64,000 nt of DNA. Source: Sindora glabra (lineage: Eukaryota > Streptophyta > Magnoliopsida > Fabales > Fabaceae). Shown here in pieces: positions 11,800 to 24,094 of the stretch. Below the pieces are notes generated by a model, which was not told the DNA's origin, did no database searches, and was given only the letters and a program-made list of their open reading frames with translations. Each line of letters begins with the position of its first letter. Position 1 is the stretch's first letter. Both the position numbers and the translations under genes were made by a program. The stretch spans positions 26,477,866-26,541,865 of the forward strand of contig CM035227.1 of assembly GCA_020226215.1 (NCBI GenBank). Reading direction: 5' to 3'.

Positions 11800-12500
11800 A
11801 AAAATATAAAAAAGTATACTTTACCCATTTAACATTTCACCTTTTATCATTTTACCCACAGGTGATTTGTTATCTACTTGTGGTTAGAGCCAAAAAAAAG
11901 TTAACAAAAATTAAAATGACATTATTTTACACACTTTTCTGCACAATTTTTTAGAAGAGAATTTTCTAAATTGAAACTCTATCTCCCACATTCGATAAAA
12001 TATTGAATTTCCGTTTTTATTTACCAAACATTTGTTATGTTTTTGCTTGTATTGCAGGAAAGGAGCTAGAAAAAGACTCAGCAAAAATGAAGTAGTTTGT
12101 GCTGAACAAGCTCGAAAGTGTACCGAGTCTTGTAAAGGCTAACATTGAAAAAATGGAAAAACCGATCTTGGTAGTTTTAAATCATCCCCGTTAAGACACA
12201 AGTATCCCTGGGTGATCATTCTATACGATGAACAATCACATTTAAACATTTTATCAAATTTGGGAGATAGAGTTTTAACTTGAAAATTTTTTTTCTAAAG
12301 AGTTCTGCAGAAGAGTGTGCAAAATGACGTCATTTAGATTTTCGTTAGTATTTTAAGAGGAAAATAATTTATGTGGATAAAATGCTTATGATTTGAACTA
12401 CAAATGGAAAATGTGTAACTTATAAAATCATATATGATTAAAGTGATAAAAAATGAAATTTCATGTGAGTAAAGTATAATTTTTTCTAAAAAAATATTTA
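11800..12500. mobile_element. Large fold-back (long-TIR) element with an exon-like passenger
   Basis: The left arm (about 11805-12010) and right arm (about 12245-12490) are imperfect inverted repeats of about 200 bp. Left-arm landmarks are TATACTTTACCCA, CTTTTATCATTTTA, then TTTTACACACTTTTCTGCA, then GAAACTCTATCTCCCA. The reverse complement of the right arm reads TATACTTTACTCA, TTTTTATCACTTTA, TTTTGCACACTCTTCTGCA and AAAACTCTATCTCCCA in the same order. The centre (12011-12244) is unrelated single-copy sequence. Long terminal inverted repeats of this size suggest a Mutator-like (Pack-MULE) or Foldback element. The outermost ends fall in A/T runs, so no target duplication could be read. Confidence 0.75.
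12059..12170 (+). pseudogene. Exon-like fragment inside the fold-back element
   Basis: A splice-acceptor-like TGTATTGCAG at 12049-12058 is followed by a frame that reads KELEKDSAKMK, one TAG stop, then FVLNKLESVPSLVKANIEK. The hydrophilic, helix-like composition and more balanced base use differ from the surrounding repeat arms. It may be a captured gene fragment. I do not recognise the parent gene, and the stop means that it is not a functional exon. Confidence 0.4.
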
Positions 12501-14722
12501 TATATTTCTCATGTAAATTTAAGTTCTCAATTTTTTAAAGAAATTGAGTAATCCATGTTCATATTTGGCATAGGTGAATTTATTTTACATTGGAAAGCAT
12601 TTTTCTAAGGTGAGTTCTTCCATGCCTTGGCTGAAAACTAAGGCATGGATACCTGTACTGAATGAGGAATGAGAGGAAGACACATGGTCAAGGTTTTACC
12701 TAAAGAATCAAGATTTTTTATCTAATGTTGTTTGGGTTTGTCTTGTTTGTAAAAAATGGTATTTACAAATTGAACCTACGATTCCTTCCGAGAACTGGAT
12801 TCTAGATGGTCCAAACAGAAAAAACGAATTATATTGAACCGAATTATGTTATATATATATGATATAAAATTTCAATTATTGGTGATCCAAAATTTACAAA
12901 TTTTTTTATCATAATTATGATAATTATATATATTATGCAATCTCTATCATTTTTTTCAAGTTTTTAAAATTATAAATTTTACAATAATTTTGTCACAAAA
13001 GTTACAAAATTTTCATCTAATAAATTTAACTAATAAAGTTGTATTTTTTTCACATTTGTAATATACAAATTTCAAATAAAATATAACATTTTGTTAAAGA
13101 AATTACAATGAGCAAAAATTTTTTATAGAAATTATATATTTATTAAAACATGTAAAATGACGAAGAGTGAACATGAAATAAAATTCCATAAAAATTATAA
13201 TTTAAATGATAAAACCATCAAGATGAAGGGAAAAAAATAAAGAGCACTCTTCTTCCTTATATGGAGCACTCTTTTGTTCACCTTTATACAATAATATAAT
13301 TTAAATTTTTTATCTTGTGTTTAGATGAGACATTCGGTAAATAGTAGGTATTTTAAAATTTTATATTACAAATGGATGATTTTACTCAATTTTATAGATA
13401 AAAAATGATAATCAATATGTTGTTTTTAAGAATAAATGTGAAATTTATAAAATAATATTTATTTAGATTAAATTTAAAATATCAAATCTGATAGCTTAAA
13501 ATTTTTATTTATAATGCTTAAATAATTCATAAGTTTTATCTATTTATTATTAAACAAAATATTATAACATATAAAATTTAAATTTTTTGATAATTGAACC
13601 ACCAATTTTAATTTTTATCATTTTTAAAGAACAAAAATATAACTAATTATTAAATATATTTATTAATCAAAAAGCTTAAAATCTAACAATGAAAATAAGT
13701 AATTATGTTCTATTTGATATAAATTATAAAATAAATATTAATATTATAAAGCTTATAGTGAGAGATGCATCCAAGTTTGTGGTTACATGGTTATTCACCC
13801 GCGCTGGTGCTATGAACTTTCTTGTGTTTATATATATATATTACATCTTAAAATTTTTCCTTTAACTATAATTTAATGCATTGCTATTGTCCTTGTTAAA
13901 ACCATCAAGATGGGGGGAAATAAGTATAAATGTACGCATAATAAATTAGTAAAAATAAAATTACCATAAATTAATTTTACTATATAAAATTCAATACATT
14001 TCTTATATAAAATCTGGAACATATTTAAAAAATAACATACACTATCCACAAATATTATAAACATTATTTGATATTATCAAATAAAAATTTAAAAATATTA
14101 AATCAAAATATAAGTATCAACATAAAATATTTTTATCTTTATCATTTTAAAAAAAGATATATTAGACAAACGTAAGATAGAGAAAACTTAAAATAGATTT
14201 TTAATTTTAGCAATTTATGATTTATCTCAATGCTATACTTTTATTCTTTCACTTATAAAGTAGATGATCTTATTCAGAATTTAATGTATAAGATTAAATT
14301 TTTAGATTAATTATATAATATATTTGAATTTTTTAAATATAGTATAAATTATGATTGTATAATTTATTCTATATTATCAAATTTTATATGGTGTACCAAA
14401 CAAAATGTTAACAATATATTCTTACATTTTAATTATTCTTTAGTTTACTTAGTAATTTTTTCATTATGTATCTTAATGATATATGTTATTATTGGAGGTA
14501 AAAAATTCTTATTAGTAGTTTTTAAATTGTAATAAAAATAATAATTTTTATGTTAATAACTTAATATATAGGAAAATTCTTATTTTTATTGAACTATTAA
14601 TTTTATGTACACTTGAGATAGATGCTAACTAGTGCTAGATGATAAGAGAGTTGATAACTATTTTTCTTATTTTTATAAATTTTTAGTATAAATTTTTATT
14701 CCCACTTTTTGTTTTTTACCTC

Positions 14723-14773
<51 letters not shown>

Positions 14774-15445
14774 GTGGAAAAAGTGATAATTAATTAACTT
14801 AATTTAGCTTGATCCTAAGTTCAAAGTCTATACATAATGTAAAGTAAAATACAATTACACTACTAAAATATTGACAAGATACACATAACATTATAAAAGA
14901 GCTCATGTATTTGAAATAAAGATTATATTAGTCAAGATTTAATTTTATATATTATCATATATTTTTAAACCTCAAATAATATATCAAACAAAGCCTTAAC
15001 ATGGGTAAGGTTTAAATGAAGTTAATATTTTGTAATTAAATAAATAAATATATTTTTAATTTTATTTCTAAATATTTAAGTGTGAAAACAACTAAATTAA
15101 TAGAGATTAAAATAAATTAACAGAAATTAAAATTTAAGCTTATGTAGTTAAATGCTAAATATAACCCAGTCCAATAACATTTGGGTCAAAATTCTATTTA
15201 ACAATTACTAATGGTTAGAAAATAGACATTTGAAACAATTATTTTTCACAAGTTGCCAATTTTGTGGGACCAAAATTCAGCAAATCAAAAAGTGACAATT
15301 GGTCAGGGCATGAATATCTGTCCTTTTACTTAAGGCAGCATACACATAACCTTTTTCTAATTGATTTTATTATATTATAATTAATTTTGAAGAATCTTTT
15401 GTGGCAAAAAATTTATCATTTATAATACTTAACAAAAGCTACTTC
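12501..15445. other. AT-rich intergenic desert
   Basis: No supported gene. The sequence is dominated by A/T runs and short repeats, with an (AT)n tract near 14730. Nothing else could be assigned. Confidence 0.5.
14729..14772. repeat. (TA)n microsatellite
   Basis: About twenty-two uninterrupted TA units, self-complementary and capable of cruciform extrusion. Confidence 0.95.
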
Positions 15446-15600
15446 AGGTGGCATATGACTCAATTACCGTACATTCAAGTCTCGAGTCTAACTCCCGCAC
15501 CTTTTACAGTAAGTGGCCCCATAGTAGAATTGATCCCTGATGAATTTTTCGCTTAAAGGAAGTTGTCTATTGAACTACATAAAGAAAGAAAGTGGGACAA
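15446..15600 (+). mobile_element. Candidate tRNA-derived SINE fragment
   Basis: The block starts AGGTGGCATATGACTCAATT. About 30 bp later it has GTCTCGAGTCTAACTCCCGC, which resembles the GTCTCGGGTTCGAGTCCCGC B-box context of tRNA-related plant SINEs. It is locally GC-richer than its flanks. The A box is poor and no poly-A or target duplication could be fixed, so this is tentative. Confidence 0.3.
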
Positions 15601-18600
15601 CTGTGGATGATGTTTTGCTGGACTTGGCTCCAATAGTTACGACAATAAAAATCAAGTGTATTGTACCAAAACTTATAAAAATAGTATTCTAGGGTATAAT
15701 CATACAATCATAGATGGGATGGACATGGATTAAGTTTCATGATTGGCAATTATATAGATTTCTGAGGCAACAATGCTCAATATAAATCATATATACATTA
15801 GGATTTGTTAAGCCTATGAAATCATATTATATTTAACAATGTCTAAAATGGTTGGTTGACCCATAAGTAGTGGACTAAATAATTACCTTACCCAAATAAT
15901 CATCTTGATCTAACACACCTTCATACGAGTGCAACTCACTAGCAAGTGGATCATATCTAGCCAATTTAGTCAAAGTTGATGCAATGATTCATGTACTCAA
16001 CTAAGACATGCCTAATTATTCGCACTTAGCATTGTTAAAACTTATAATGATCCATTATAACTCATGATGTCTTATCATTTCAAACATGATTCATACTTAT
16101 GTGAGCTTATAAACAATCAAGATTTGCTCATTTAAACTCAATTAATATCTAATATTATTAATAAATATTAACTTAGATATTAGAGTGTGCACAACAAGCC
16201 ACCTCACTATGTACATCTGACTGTTTGTATTATACTTGGTAGAATCAAGAATAAAATTTTAATAATTAATTATGTATTAAGATAACTAACGATGGAGAAT
16301 AACAAACCATTTTAAGTCATATTTTCATAGGGACGTTCATGTTAATTACCAAGATTTTTTAAAATAATTAAAATTTATTTTATATAGGTTGTTAGCAAAG
16401 AAAAAAGAATGTTTGAATGTCTCTTAATTAGGAGAATTTTATTATTGCAAAATGAATATAATCATTGTAGCCCTATATAAGTAAATCTATGCTTTATAAA
16501 AATTTACTATGTTTAATTAAATTTCCTCTAGAAATTGGTGAAACAAATTACATTAGTGACATTTCCTTTCTTTATATCATCTTTTAGTTTTATAAAATAA
16601 GAAACTTTATAAGGAATTACTAAAGAGCCATAGAAAACTTTTTTTCCATTTTACCCTTAAAAGCTTAACTACTTTCCTTTTTCTTCTTTTTCTCAAAGGG
16701 ACCCAAGCTCTCCCTTCTGAGAGTACTTCTATTCTATCATCCATCCATTAAGGTAGGGGATTTATAACACCTATAATCTTTAGAAAATTTCATGCTTTGA
16801 TTTTTTCTATTCCTTATAGATTAATGATGGTTTGGTTGGAAAAGATTCAAAAGATTCAGCTTAAGTAAATTTATACCCTAACCTAGGATTTTCCTTTCTT
16901 CTTAATGATTAGTGAACTAACTTCAATCACATTCTAATAACCTCTAATACATTTAAGTAGAATTCTACTTAAATCTTTGTTCAATTTGACAAAGATTTCT
17001 TACATTTTGGTCATTATAAGGTTTAAAAGGAAATTAGAATAAATTTAGTGTTTTGGTTTAGAAATTGTGATTTCTATGATGAATTTGATTATTGTTACAT
17101 ATTTCTTATGAATTTTGATAGTTTAGTTAAGAAATTTAAGGTTATGAGTGAGATTGGTACATAAATCTACAAAAATTCTTGATATAATTGACTATAAGCC
17201 TTCTAAGTTTATATAATTGATTATAACCAAAAAATTACTCTCTAGACTCATATAATTGATTACATAATTGATTATAAGCTCTTTAAGCTTATATAATCAT
17301 TTATAACCAAAAATTTACTCTTTAGATTTATATAATCAATTATACCTTATCTTTTTTCAAAAAATACATGTTCCTAGGATTTTAACGTTATTATCCCTTT
17401 TGTTGTATATGGTATAAGAATAAATGATCTTGCCATGAATAATTAAGAGTGAAATAAGTAATAAACATGTTTATAATATGATATGATTAAGAATATAAGA
17501 ATTAATCTTATTATACCATATATGTCTAAAATATGGATCTTTGTGTGTGTTATAGAAACATGGATGGTTAAATATTAATTTTTATAAAATAAGGGTATGG
17601 TAAGCCATTTGAAGGGTGTGCAATAATGACATTAGGGCTTAAAGCCATGTTGCAATTTTCCTTGTACACACACACACATGTATATTAAGTGGAATATAAA
17701 TTACAATTGCATTTGCATGCTGATTAAGGCATTTATTTATTTGTAAGGATGTTAATATCATTATGGTAAAAAGATTGAAGTGCTAATTGAGACATTTGTC
17801 TATATTTAATGAATTATGTCATGTGTAAGTTACAATGATGATGGGAGTGATAATATTATTATTGTAGCTTTATGTGCTCATTTGTGAAGAAATAAAGCCG
17901 TCTTTGGAAAGACAGGGTTAAGATTATGAGTGTAAGGCTAAAAGGGAGTTACAAGAATATTTTTTTAATTGCTATATTTGGATATTTCATCAATTCTTTA
18001 AAACTTCTTATGCTTGATATTGGAATTGTGAATGAAATGTGTAGTTTCTTGAACTGGCATCTTTGTTTTGGCATTCCATTGTAAGAATTTGCTTTGATAA
18101 ATATATGTATGTACTCTTTGCACTGTTAGGAGGTTAATAGATTAGCTTAGGTTCCTCTTGTGCACATGACTTTTTCATGTGCATAGGTATGGGTATTTCC
18201 TCTCCTTTATAAATGAGACATAAGTTAGATTTCATAAAAATCTTAATGATAAAGTCGATTGAGTTGTGAATTTAAATTATAACTTAGCCAAAATTGTTAT
18301 TCATGAAGTTTTAAGAAAACTCATTATTTTCTCTTGCTTTCACTTTATAGGAAATCCTTTTTCTTTTTTGTTTGCAGCTGCTTTCTCGCTTGGCTAAAGG
18401 TGAGCCTGCTCAAGGAAATTGTGGCATAATGCTAAATGTTAGGGTTGTTGGATTAAGGGGTCACTTCACTTGTTTGGTAACAATTAAATTCACTTATGGA
18501 TGTAAACTTTTACATAATAAACTAGCAATTCATTCCCTCCTAAATTAAATACTTAGGTCTTTTTAAAAGAGATACTCTGTAGCATGTAGAGTATTATATT

Positions 18601-19466
18601 AAACATAGGTAAGTTTATAGGGTATTGCTCATAATAATTTTTTACATTAGTCACTTGCCTTAGGTTAGTTCATGACACCTTATTTATTTTCTTGTGTAGT
18701 ATTTCAACTAATTAGACATTTTCCCTTAGCTAACTAGCAAATTCAAAGGTTATTAATATTGGTATCCTAATTAACATACATACAAGCACAAATCGTAAGA
18801 TGAAGGATAAATTTGCACCTTAACATGAAGAATATATAATTGCCTAAAAAATGGAAAGGCAGGCGTCAAGGATGACACGAGGATGTAAAAATTTTATTAA
18901 GATAATGTTATTTTCACTTCTCTAAATTCACTTTGTGTCTTTTCATAAATTATGAGATCTATAACCTTGTAGACCCTTATAATTTAATAGAAAGGAGTGA
19001 ACAATGACAAATTTTGATATAATATTTTATAAAGCAAAATTTTTTTGTAAGCATTGGATGACTTATATAAAACAATTAATTTTATTTTACAAAATTACAT
19101 GATAGTAATATATAATTTTAAAATTTTGGAAAACCAAGGCCCTATTGATCCCTCTTATGCTCCACCTCTGAAAACAAACAATGCATTCTTAAAAAAAGTA
19201 TAACAATCATTTTCTTTTTATTGTTATCATTGATTATGAGATGATGTATAGCTTAGATGTAGAGATTAGCTAAATAGAAAGCATTTTCTTTCAAGCCTTT
19301 AGTGATTATAAAATATTGCATGATAGGTACTAAGCAACTTAAAAAAATATTATTTTACACTACATTTTTTAATTTAATATTAAAAATAAAATATTTTTTA
19401 TTATATTAATATTTTACAACTATAAATATAAATAAACAAGACTATATTCCTTGAAAAAATAATTTT
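15601..19466. other. Intergenic region, possibly containing an old Ty3-type LTR
   Basis: No gene could be supported. From about 16600 to 18450 the layout resembles a Ty3-type LTR: a pyrimidine-rich segment with TTTCCATTTTACCC, a long AT-rich middle, and a GC-richer end near 18380. It also has several near repeats of TATATAATTGATTATA between 17160 and 17340. No matching partner LTR or gag-pol was found, so this remains a suggestion. Confidence 0.3.
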
Positions 19467-19995
19467 TTGCTAATAAGAAAATCATTTTATTCATAATAAT
19501 GGAACTAACCCTGAAAGGTTGTAACATCCTCAAGGATGAAACACTTGATGGAGGGAAAGATACATGATAACTAATAAACACCCTATCCCACTCCTAATAA
19601 TAGAAGCAATCCACCTATCTATTTCATAAGTAGCCTTGTTACAAATCCTTGGACACCAAAGCAAGATGATATTAATTAATGGCGTTAAGACACTTTTAAC
19701 AAATTTAAAAATTGATAAAATATGCCATAGACATTTAAAAGCCCTAATCATAACACCCACTGCTCTTTTGCAATCGATTTCAATTAACACATCTTTGTCC
19801 TAAAGATTACATAACACCACAAGAGTTTTTTCAATGGCTAGTAACATAGTAGTTAAAGCTAAATTACACATATAGGTATCATGCCACATTTCAAGCATTG
19901 TCCTTATGTGATTATGAGCTAAAATAGCTATCATGGCCTTACCTTGGATCCATTTTGCATTAACATTAATGGTATATTTGAAAGTTAAAAGGGGA
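19467..19995 (-). pseudogene. LINE RNase H fragment
   Basis: The minus strand reads, in order, FKYTINVNAKW, LALTTMLLAIEKTLVVL, VLIEIDCKRAVGVM, then RICNKATYEIDRW. These match the plant LINE-type RNase H pattern: KlNvDga, aEalAl, viiEsDc.aV, and R..N.aAd.lA. A stop separates the first half from the second. The 3' side ends in an A/T-rich tract (TTATTAGCAAAAAATT on the minus strand) typical of LINE 3' ends. Only the terminal domain is present, as expected from 5' truncation. It is not functional, since the first Asp is Asn. Confidence 0.65.
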
Positions 19996-20345
19996 AAGGA
20001 AGTAAAGGTAATAGGAAAGAATGAAAGGGAGGAAAATGAATGATTAAGTCATAATTTTTTTCCCTTATTTAAATGTTTAAAATTATATAACAAAGGATAA
20101 TGAAGAGTTAAATCAAAATATATAACTAGCTAATGTATGATTTTATAATTTTATCCTTTTTTTAAAATTTAAACTATTAATGAGTTTTCTACAATTAAAA
20201 ATCTTCAAAAAAATCTATATATCAAAACTTTTTCTATAAAATATTTTCTTTCTCTTAAATTTTTTTTATGAAATATGATATGATAAGATACTATCATTAT
20301 CACCTGTAAAATTAAATGTCCAACCTATAATCACAATGATATAAT

Positions 20346-20382
20346 AGCAAGAGCAAAGCTCTACCAACTGAGTTATATCCCC
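20346..20382 (-). tRNA. 5' half of a tRNA-Ala (UGC)-like sequence, partial
   Basis: The minus strand reads GGGGATATAACTCAGTTGG followed by TAGAGCTTTGCTCTTGC, then diverges into unrelated TATTAT. This closely matches the first exon of plastid trnA-UGC, including an A box (TAACTCAGTTGG) and an anticodon stem ending CTCTTGC. The 3' half is missing, so it is a relic and not a gene. In plastids trnA is interrupted by an intron just after the anticodon, which could explain the break. The surrounding sequence could not be matched to plastid DNA from memory. Confidence 0.4.
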
Positions 20383-21640
20383 CTTAGCCAAGTGGAGCAT
20401 GTATGAAAAAGTCAAATGCTTCTTTTATTCTTTCCCTTCATGCAATTAGGTCATCCTAAACTAAAACCAAAGACTTCACCCGTAAAGTAAATCATCACAC
20501 TTACAATCCAATCAATTGGGAAAGAATTAATAAATTCCTTTATCGAAAACTCTCCATTATACAACGCTCTCTAAGTTTTCCACATGTTTCTTGTCATGGC
20601 ACATCTTTGTAAAATAACTCTGATGAGAAAAAGAGAAAAGAAGGTGTTAAAAGATCAAACTCTTTTGTCCTAACCTTAGAAACTTTAATATCCTTTTTCA
20701 GACCTATTCCTTTTTCGAGTTAAGAGATAAGTAAATAGATACATCTCATTATACTAATCAAGGGTGTTCATAATAATTAAGGGAGTTGATGATCAAGAAG
20801 TGAGTTATTTATTAGTCAAGTATTCTATTTTTATTATAGTTAGATCTAATCTCCTAGTTCCTGCAAAAAGGAAAAAGAATTTCATATTCTCCTTTTTAAG
20901 AAAGGGGGATCAAGAAAATCCTGTTGATTACAATTTTCTCCAAACCCTTAGGAAAAGCATAAAAAAGGCTTGAATGGTGCAATCCTGCCGTCATTCCAGA
21001 ATAAAAAAAGTGATAAGTCAACACATAATGATGTTATAATTATTACTTATAAAATATTTATGAAAAAAAATTTATGAATTAACCTAATAACCTTTATTTA
21101 ACAAAACTAATAATGATTCAATTTATATCATGCTAAGATTAATATGAATTGATTGAAATAAAAATAAATGTGTATAGATAAATAAAGATAAGTTATAATT
21201 GTTAGGTCTAATTATTATTAATAGAAAAATATAATTTTATATATTTTATTAAAAAAATTTAAAATTATAATATATACTTTTCACACATTAAGTATCCTTT
21301 AAGAAAATATAAATATTGTATTAAATTTAATGAAAATAATAATAAAATATTAAAAATGTAAAAAAAATATAAATTAAAATATAAAATGTGATTAAAATTA
21401 TAAATAGAAGAATGAAAGATTTTAAAAGGCTAATTATAAATTTTTATTTTCCTTTCCTCTTTGTGCAAAACTCAAAAAAAATTCACATCCTTCGTTTTCC
21501 TCTCTTCCTCTCAATTTTCGTCCTTCCAAATAAACAATAACTTTGAGAACATTTTTCGGGTGAGGAGGCCAAATTCTCTGGCCCAAATCAATTGAAGAAT
21601 GTCCAACAGTTTGGAAACCCCAATTTGAGTCTTCCCCTAG
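20383..21640. other. Intergenic sequence, possibly organelle-derived in part
   Basis: About 20383-20990 is somewhat less AT-rich than its flanks and lies next to the tRNA-like relic, so it could be part of an organellar DNA insertion. No organellar gene was recognised. The remainder is AT-rich with nothing assignable. Confidence 0.25.
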
Positions 21641-21885
21641 CTGATCTCTATCAATTTGCCATGTGAGAAGCTCGGGATCCACAGCGCGACCACCTGCACG
21701 AGCTCGTTCCGGCAAACCATACATGCCCGTGAGCCAGCGCCAAAAACAGAACCATGCGCCGGCGCAGCTGAACGTCCGAACCAGTACCCAGCGGCAGACA
21801 ACGAAACGGCAGAGCAGCAATGAATTCCTGCACCGTCTTACAGCAGAGCCTTGTTTAAAAACAAAGGGCCGGGGGGGGGGGGGGG
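21641..21885. other. GC-rich island ending in a G homopolymer
   Basis: About 220 bp of markedly GC-rich sequence (for example CGTGAGCCAGCGCCAAAAA, GCGCCGGCGCAGCTG) stands out in a region that is otherwise mostly A and T. Both strands are open through it, but neither translation was recognised. It ends at 21871-21885 in a run of 15 G. It might be a captured gene fragment or a GC-rich transposon segment. Confidence 0.45.
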
Positions 21886-22773
21886 AGTTTACAGATTTGA
21901 ACCAAAATCTATCTAAATATTAATTCTGGATTTGTACTCCAAAGTGTCATCTTTAGGTTGTCTGTTTTTATTATTTTATTCCATTCTGGTGTTTACTCTT
22001 TTTTTTCTTATTTTTAATTTATCTATCCTGGTTTTGTACGAAATCATCACGTGTTTACTGCTGCAATTTTCATCTTATTTACTTTACTCCTCTTCTTCCT
22101 CTTCTCTTTTCATTCTGCAATTTTCCATTCAATTTATTTTTTATTTTTCTTCCTTTTCACTTCCGCTTTTACGTCATTCATCTTTTTCTTTCCTTTTTTT
22201 TTTCCTTCGTTTATATAAACAAATATATAAATAATAATATTTATAAAAATATAAATAATATAATACAATAATAATTTATAGAAAATAATAAAAATAAATA
22301 ATAATATATATTTTTAATATCAAATAGATTTTCATATTATATATATTGTTACATTATATTTCATTATTTATATATAAAATTAAAAATACATAAATAGATT
22401 TAAACTATATTTCTCATATTAGCATTATTTTTAAGGTTAAAAAAAGATATTGACTTTCTTTTTATATTGTTATTCTTTTTTTTTTATTTGGATGAGTTGG
22501 AGTGAGGATTTTTTTTAATATATGTGGGTTTTTAATATTATATATATATATATATGTATATTTTTATTTTTTATTTCCAAAGTTCTAATTTTTTAATACC
22601 ATTTTGGCACAATTTATCTATCTAACTCTATCTTTCATATATCAATACTAGATTTGTACTATTTTTAATTTTACAATAATAATTATCATGTGATCATTTC
22701 ATAAGTACTTTATTCCTATTTTTAATTCATTTACCTATTTTATTTTAATTTATATCTTATTGTTGAAAAGAGT

Positions 22774-22800
22774 GGGCGAGGGTGAGGGTGAGGGAGAGGG
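22774..22800 (+). other. G-quadruplex-capable GGGNNN repeat
   Basis: Five GGG runs are spaced exactly three bases apart (GGGCGA, GGGTGA, GGGTGA, GGGAGA, GGG), meeting the usual G4 folding pattern on the plus strand. It sits alone in AT-rich sequence with no gene nearby. Confidence 0.8.
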
Positions 22801-24060
22801 AGAGAGGTCTGAAAAGGTTCTTTTGGGTTTTGCTTTTTATTAGCATATTATTTTTTATATTTTTATTTTCATTGTTTATATTTTAAACTTCTATTTCTTG
22901 AATTCAATAATTTACATATCTTTATTTTAATTAATTTATTATTATGACCATTTATTTATCTAAATATTAATCCCAAATTATGTAATGCATAATGTCCAAT
23001 TGTTGTCTCACTTTTTTCCTTTTATATTTTTTAGTTTATTTTTTTTACTTCCTCTTATCATACATTTTTATTTATTTTTATATAAAAATAAATAATTAGA
23101 TAAATAATATTTTAATAACAATAATTATAATAATTTATATATAATATAAAAATAAATGATAATATATTATATATTCATTTTTATAATATAATTTAATATA
23201 TAAAATTAAGAAAATTTAGATAAATTTGTATGCATGATTTCAATGTATTTTTCTCTTTATTTTCTATATGTTAACTAATTACATTTTAATATATTCATTT
23301 TTGTTATATATTTTAATATATAAAATTAAGAAAATTTAGATAAGTATTTTTCTTTAAAGTTAATACAAGTCTTTTTTTTTGCATTTTTACTATTTTCTAC
23401 ATAAATTGGAGTGGTGATTAATTTGTAATAATATATGTGAATTTATTTTCATATATTTAAATTTTTTAATGTTTCTTATTTTTATTTTTAAAACTAATAA
23501 TTAAAAGTAAACAAGTGTTAGAGTATTTATTTATAATAGATTAAAAGTCAAAAGAATATATAAATTTGTTTTTGTAAGAGAATTAAAATTATAATAAATA
23601 ATATCATTATTTATTACATAAAAGCTTTCTGAATTAAAGAAAGTATTGAACTAGAATTAAAATTATAGTTAATAATGTCATTATTTATTATATTTTAATT
23701 GTTTAAATAAAGTATAAAATTAAAGATTAAAATCGAATAAATTATATATTGAATATGTAGGTACATATTAATGTATTTATTTATAATAAATTAACTTTAT
23801 TTAAAAAATATATTAATTATTTTCAAATTTTAACAGGGTAAAGCCTAGGTTATTTGTTTTTATTATTTTATTTCATTCCATTATTTACTTTTTTTCTCAC
23901 TTTAAATCTTTATTATAATTATAATAATATATATAAATAATATATCTATATATCAATACTAGATTTGTGAGTTCTATTTATTATAATTATATATAAATAA
24001 TCTATTCATTATAAATAATTTATTATAATTATATATAAATAATCTATCTATATAACAATA

Positions 24061-24094
<34 letters not shown>
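24061..24094. repeat. (ATCT)n microsatellite
   Basis: About eight perfect tetranucleotide units. Confidence 0.95.

Noticed and set aside
21932..22234. 100-codon plus-strand frame rich in Leu, Phe and Ser
   Set aside because: Low-complexity translation of a T-rich tract.
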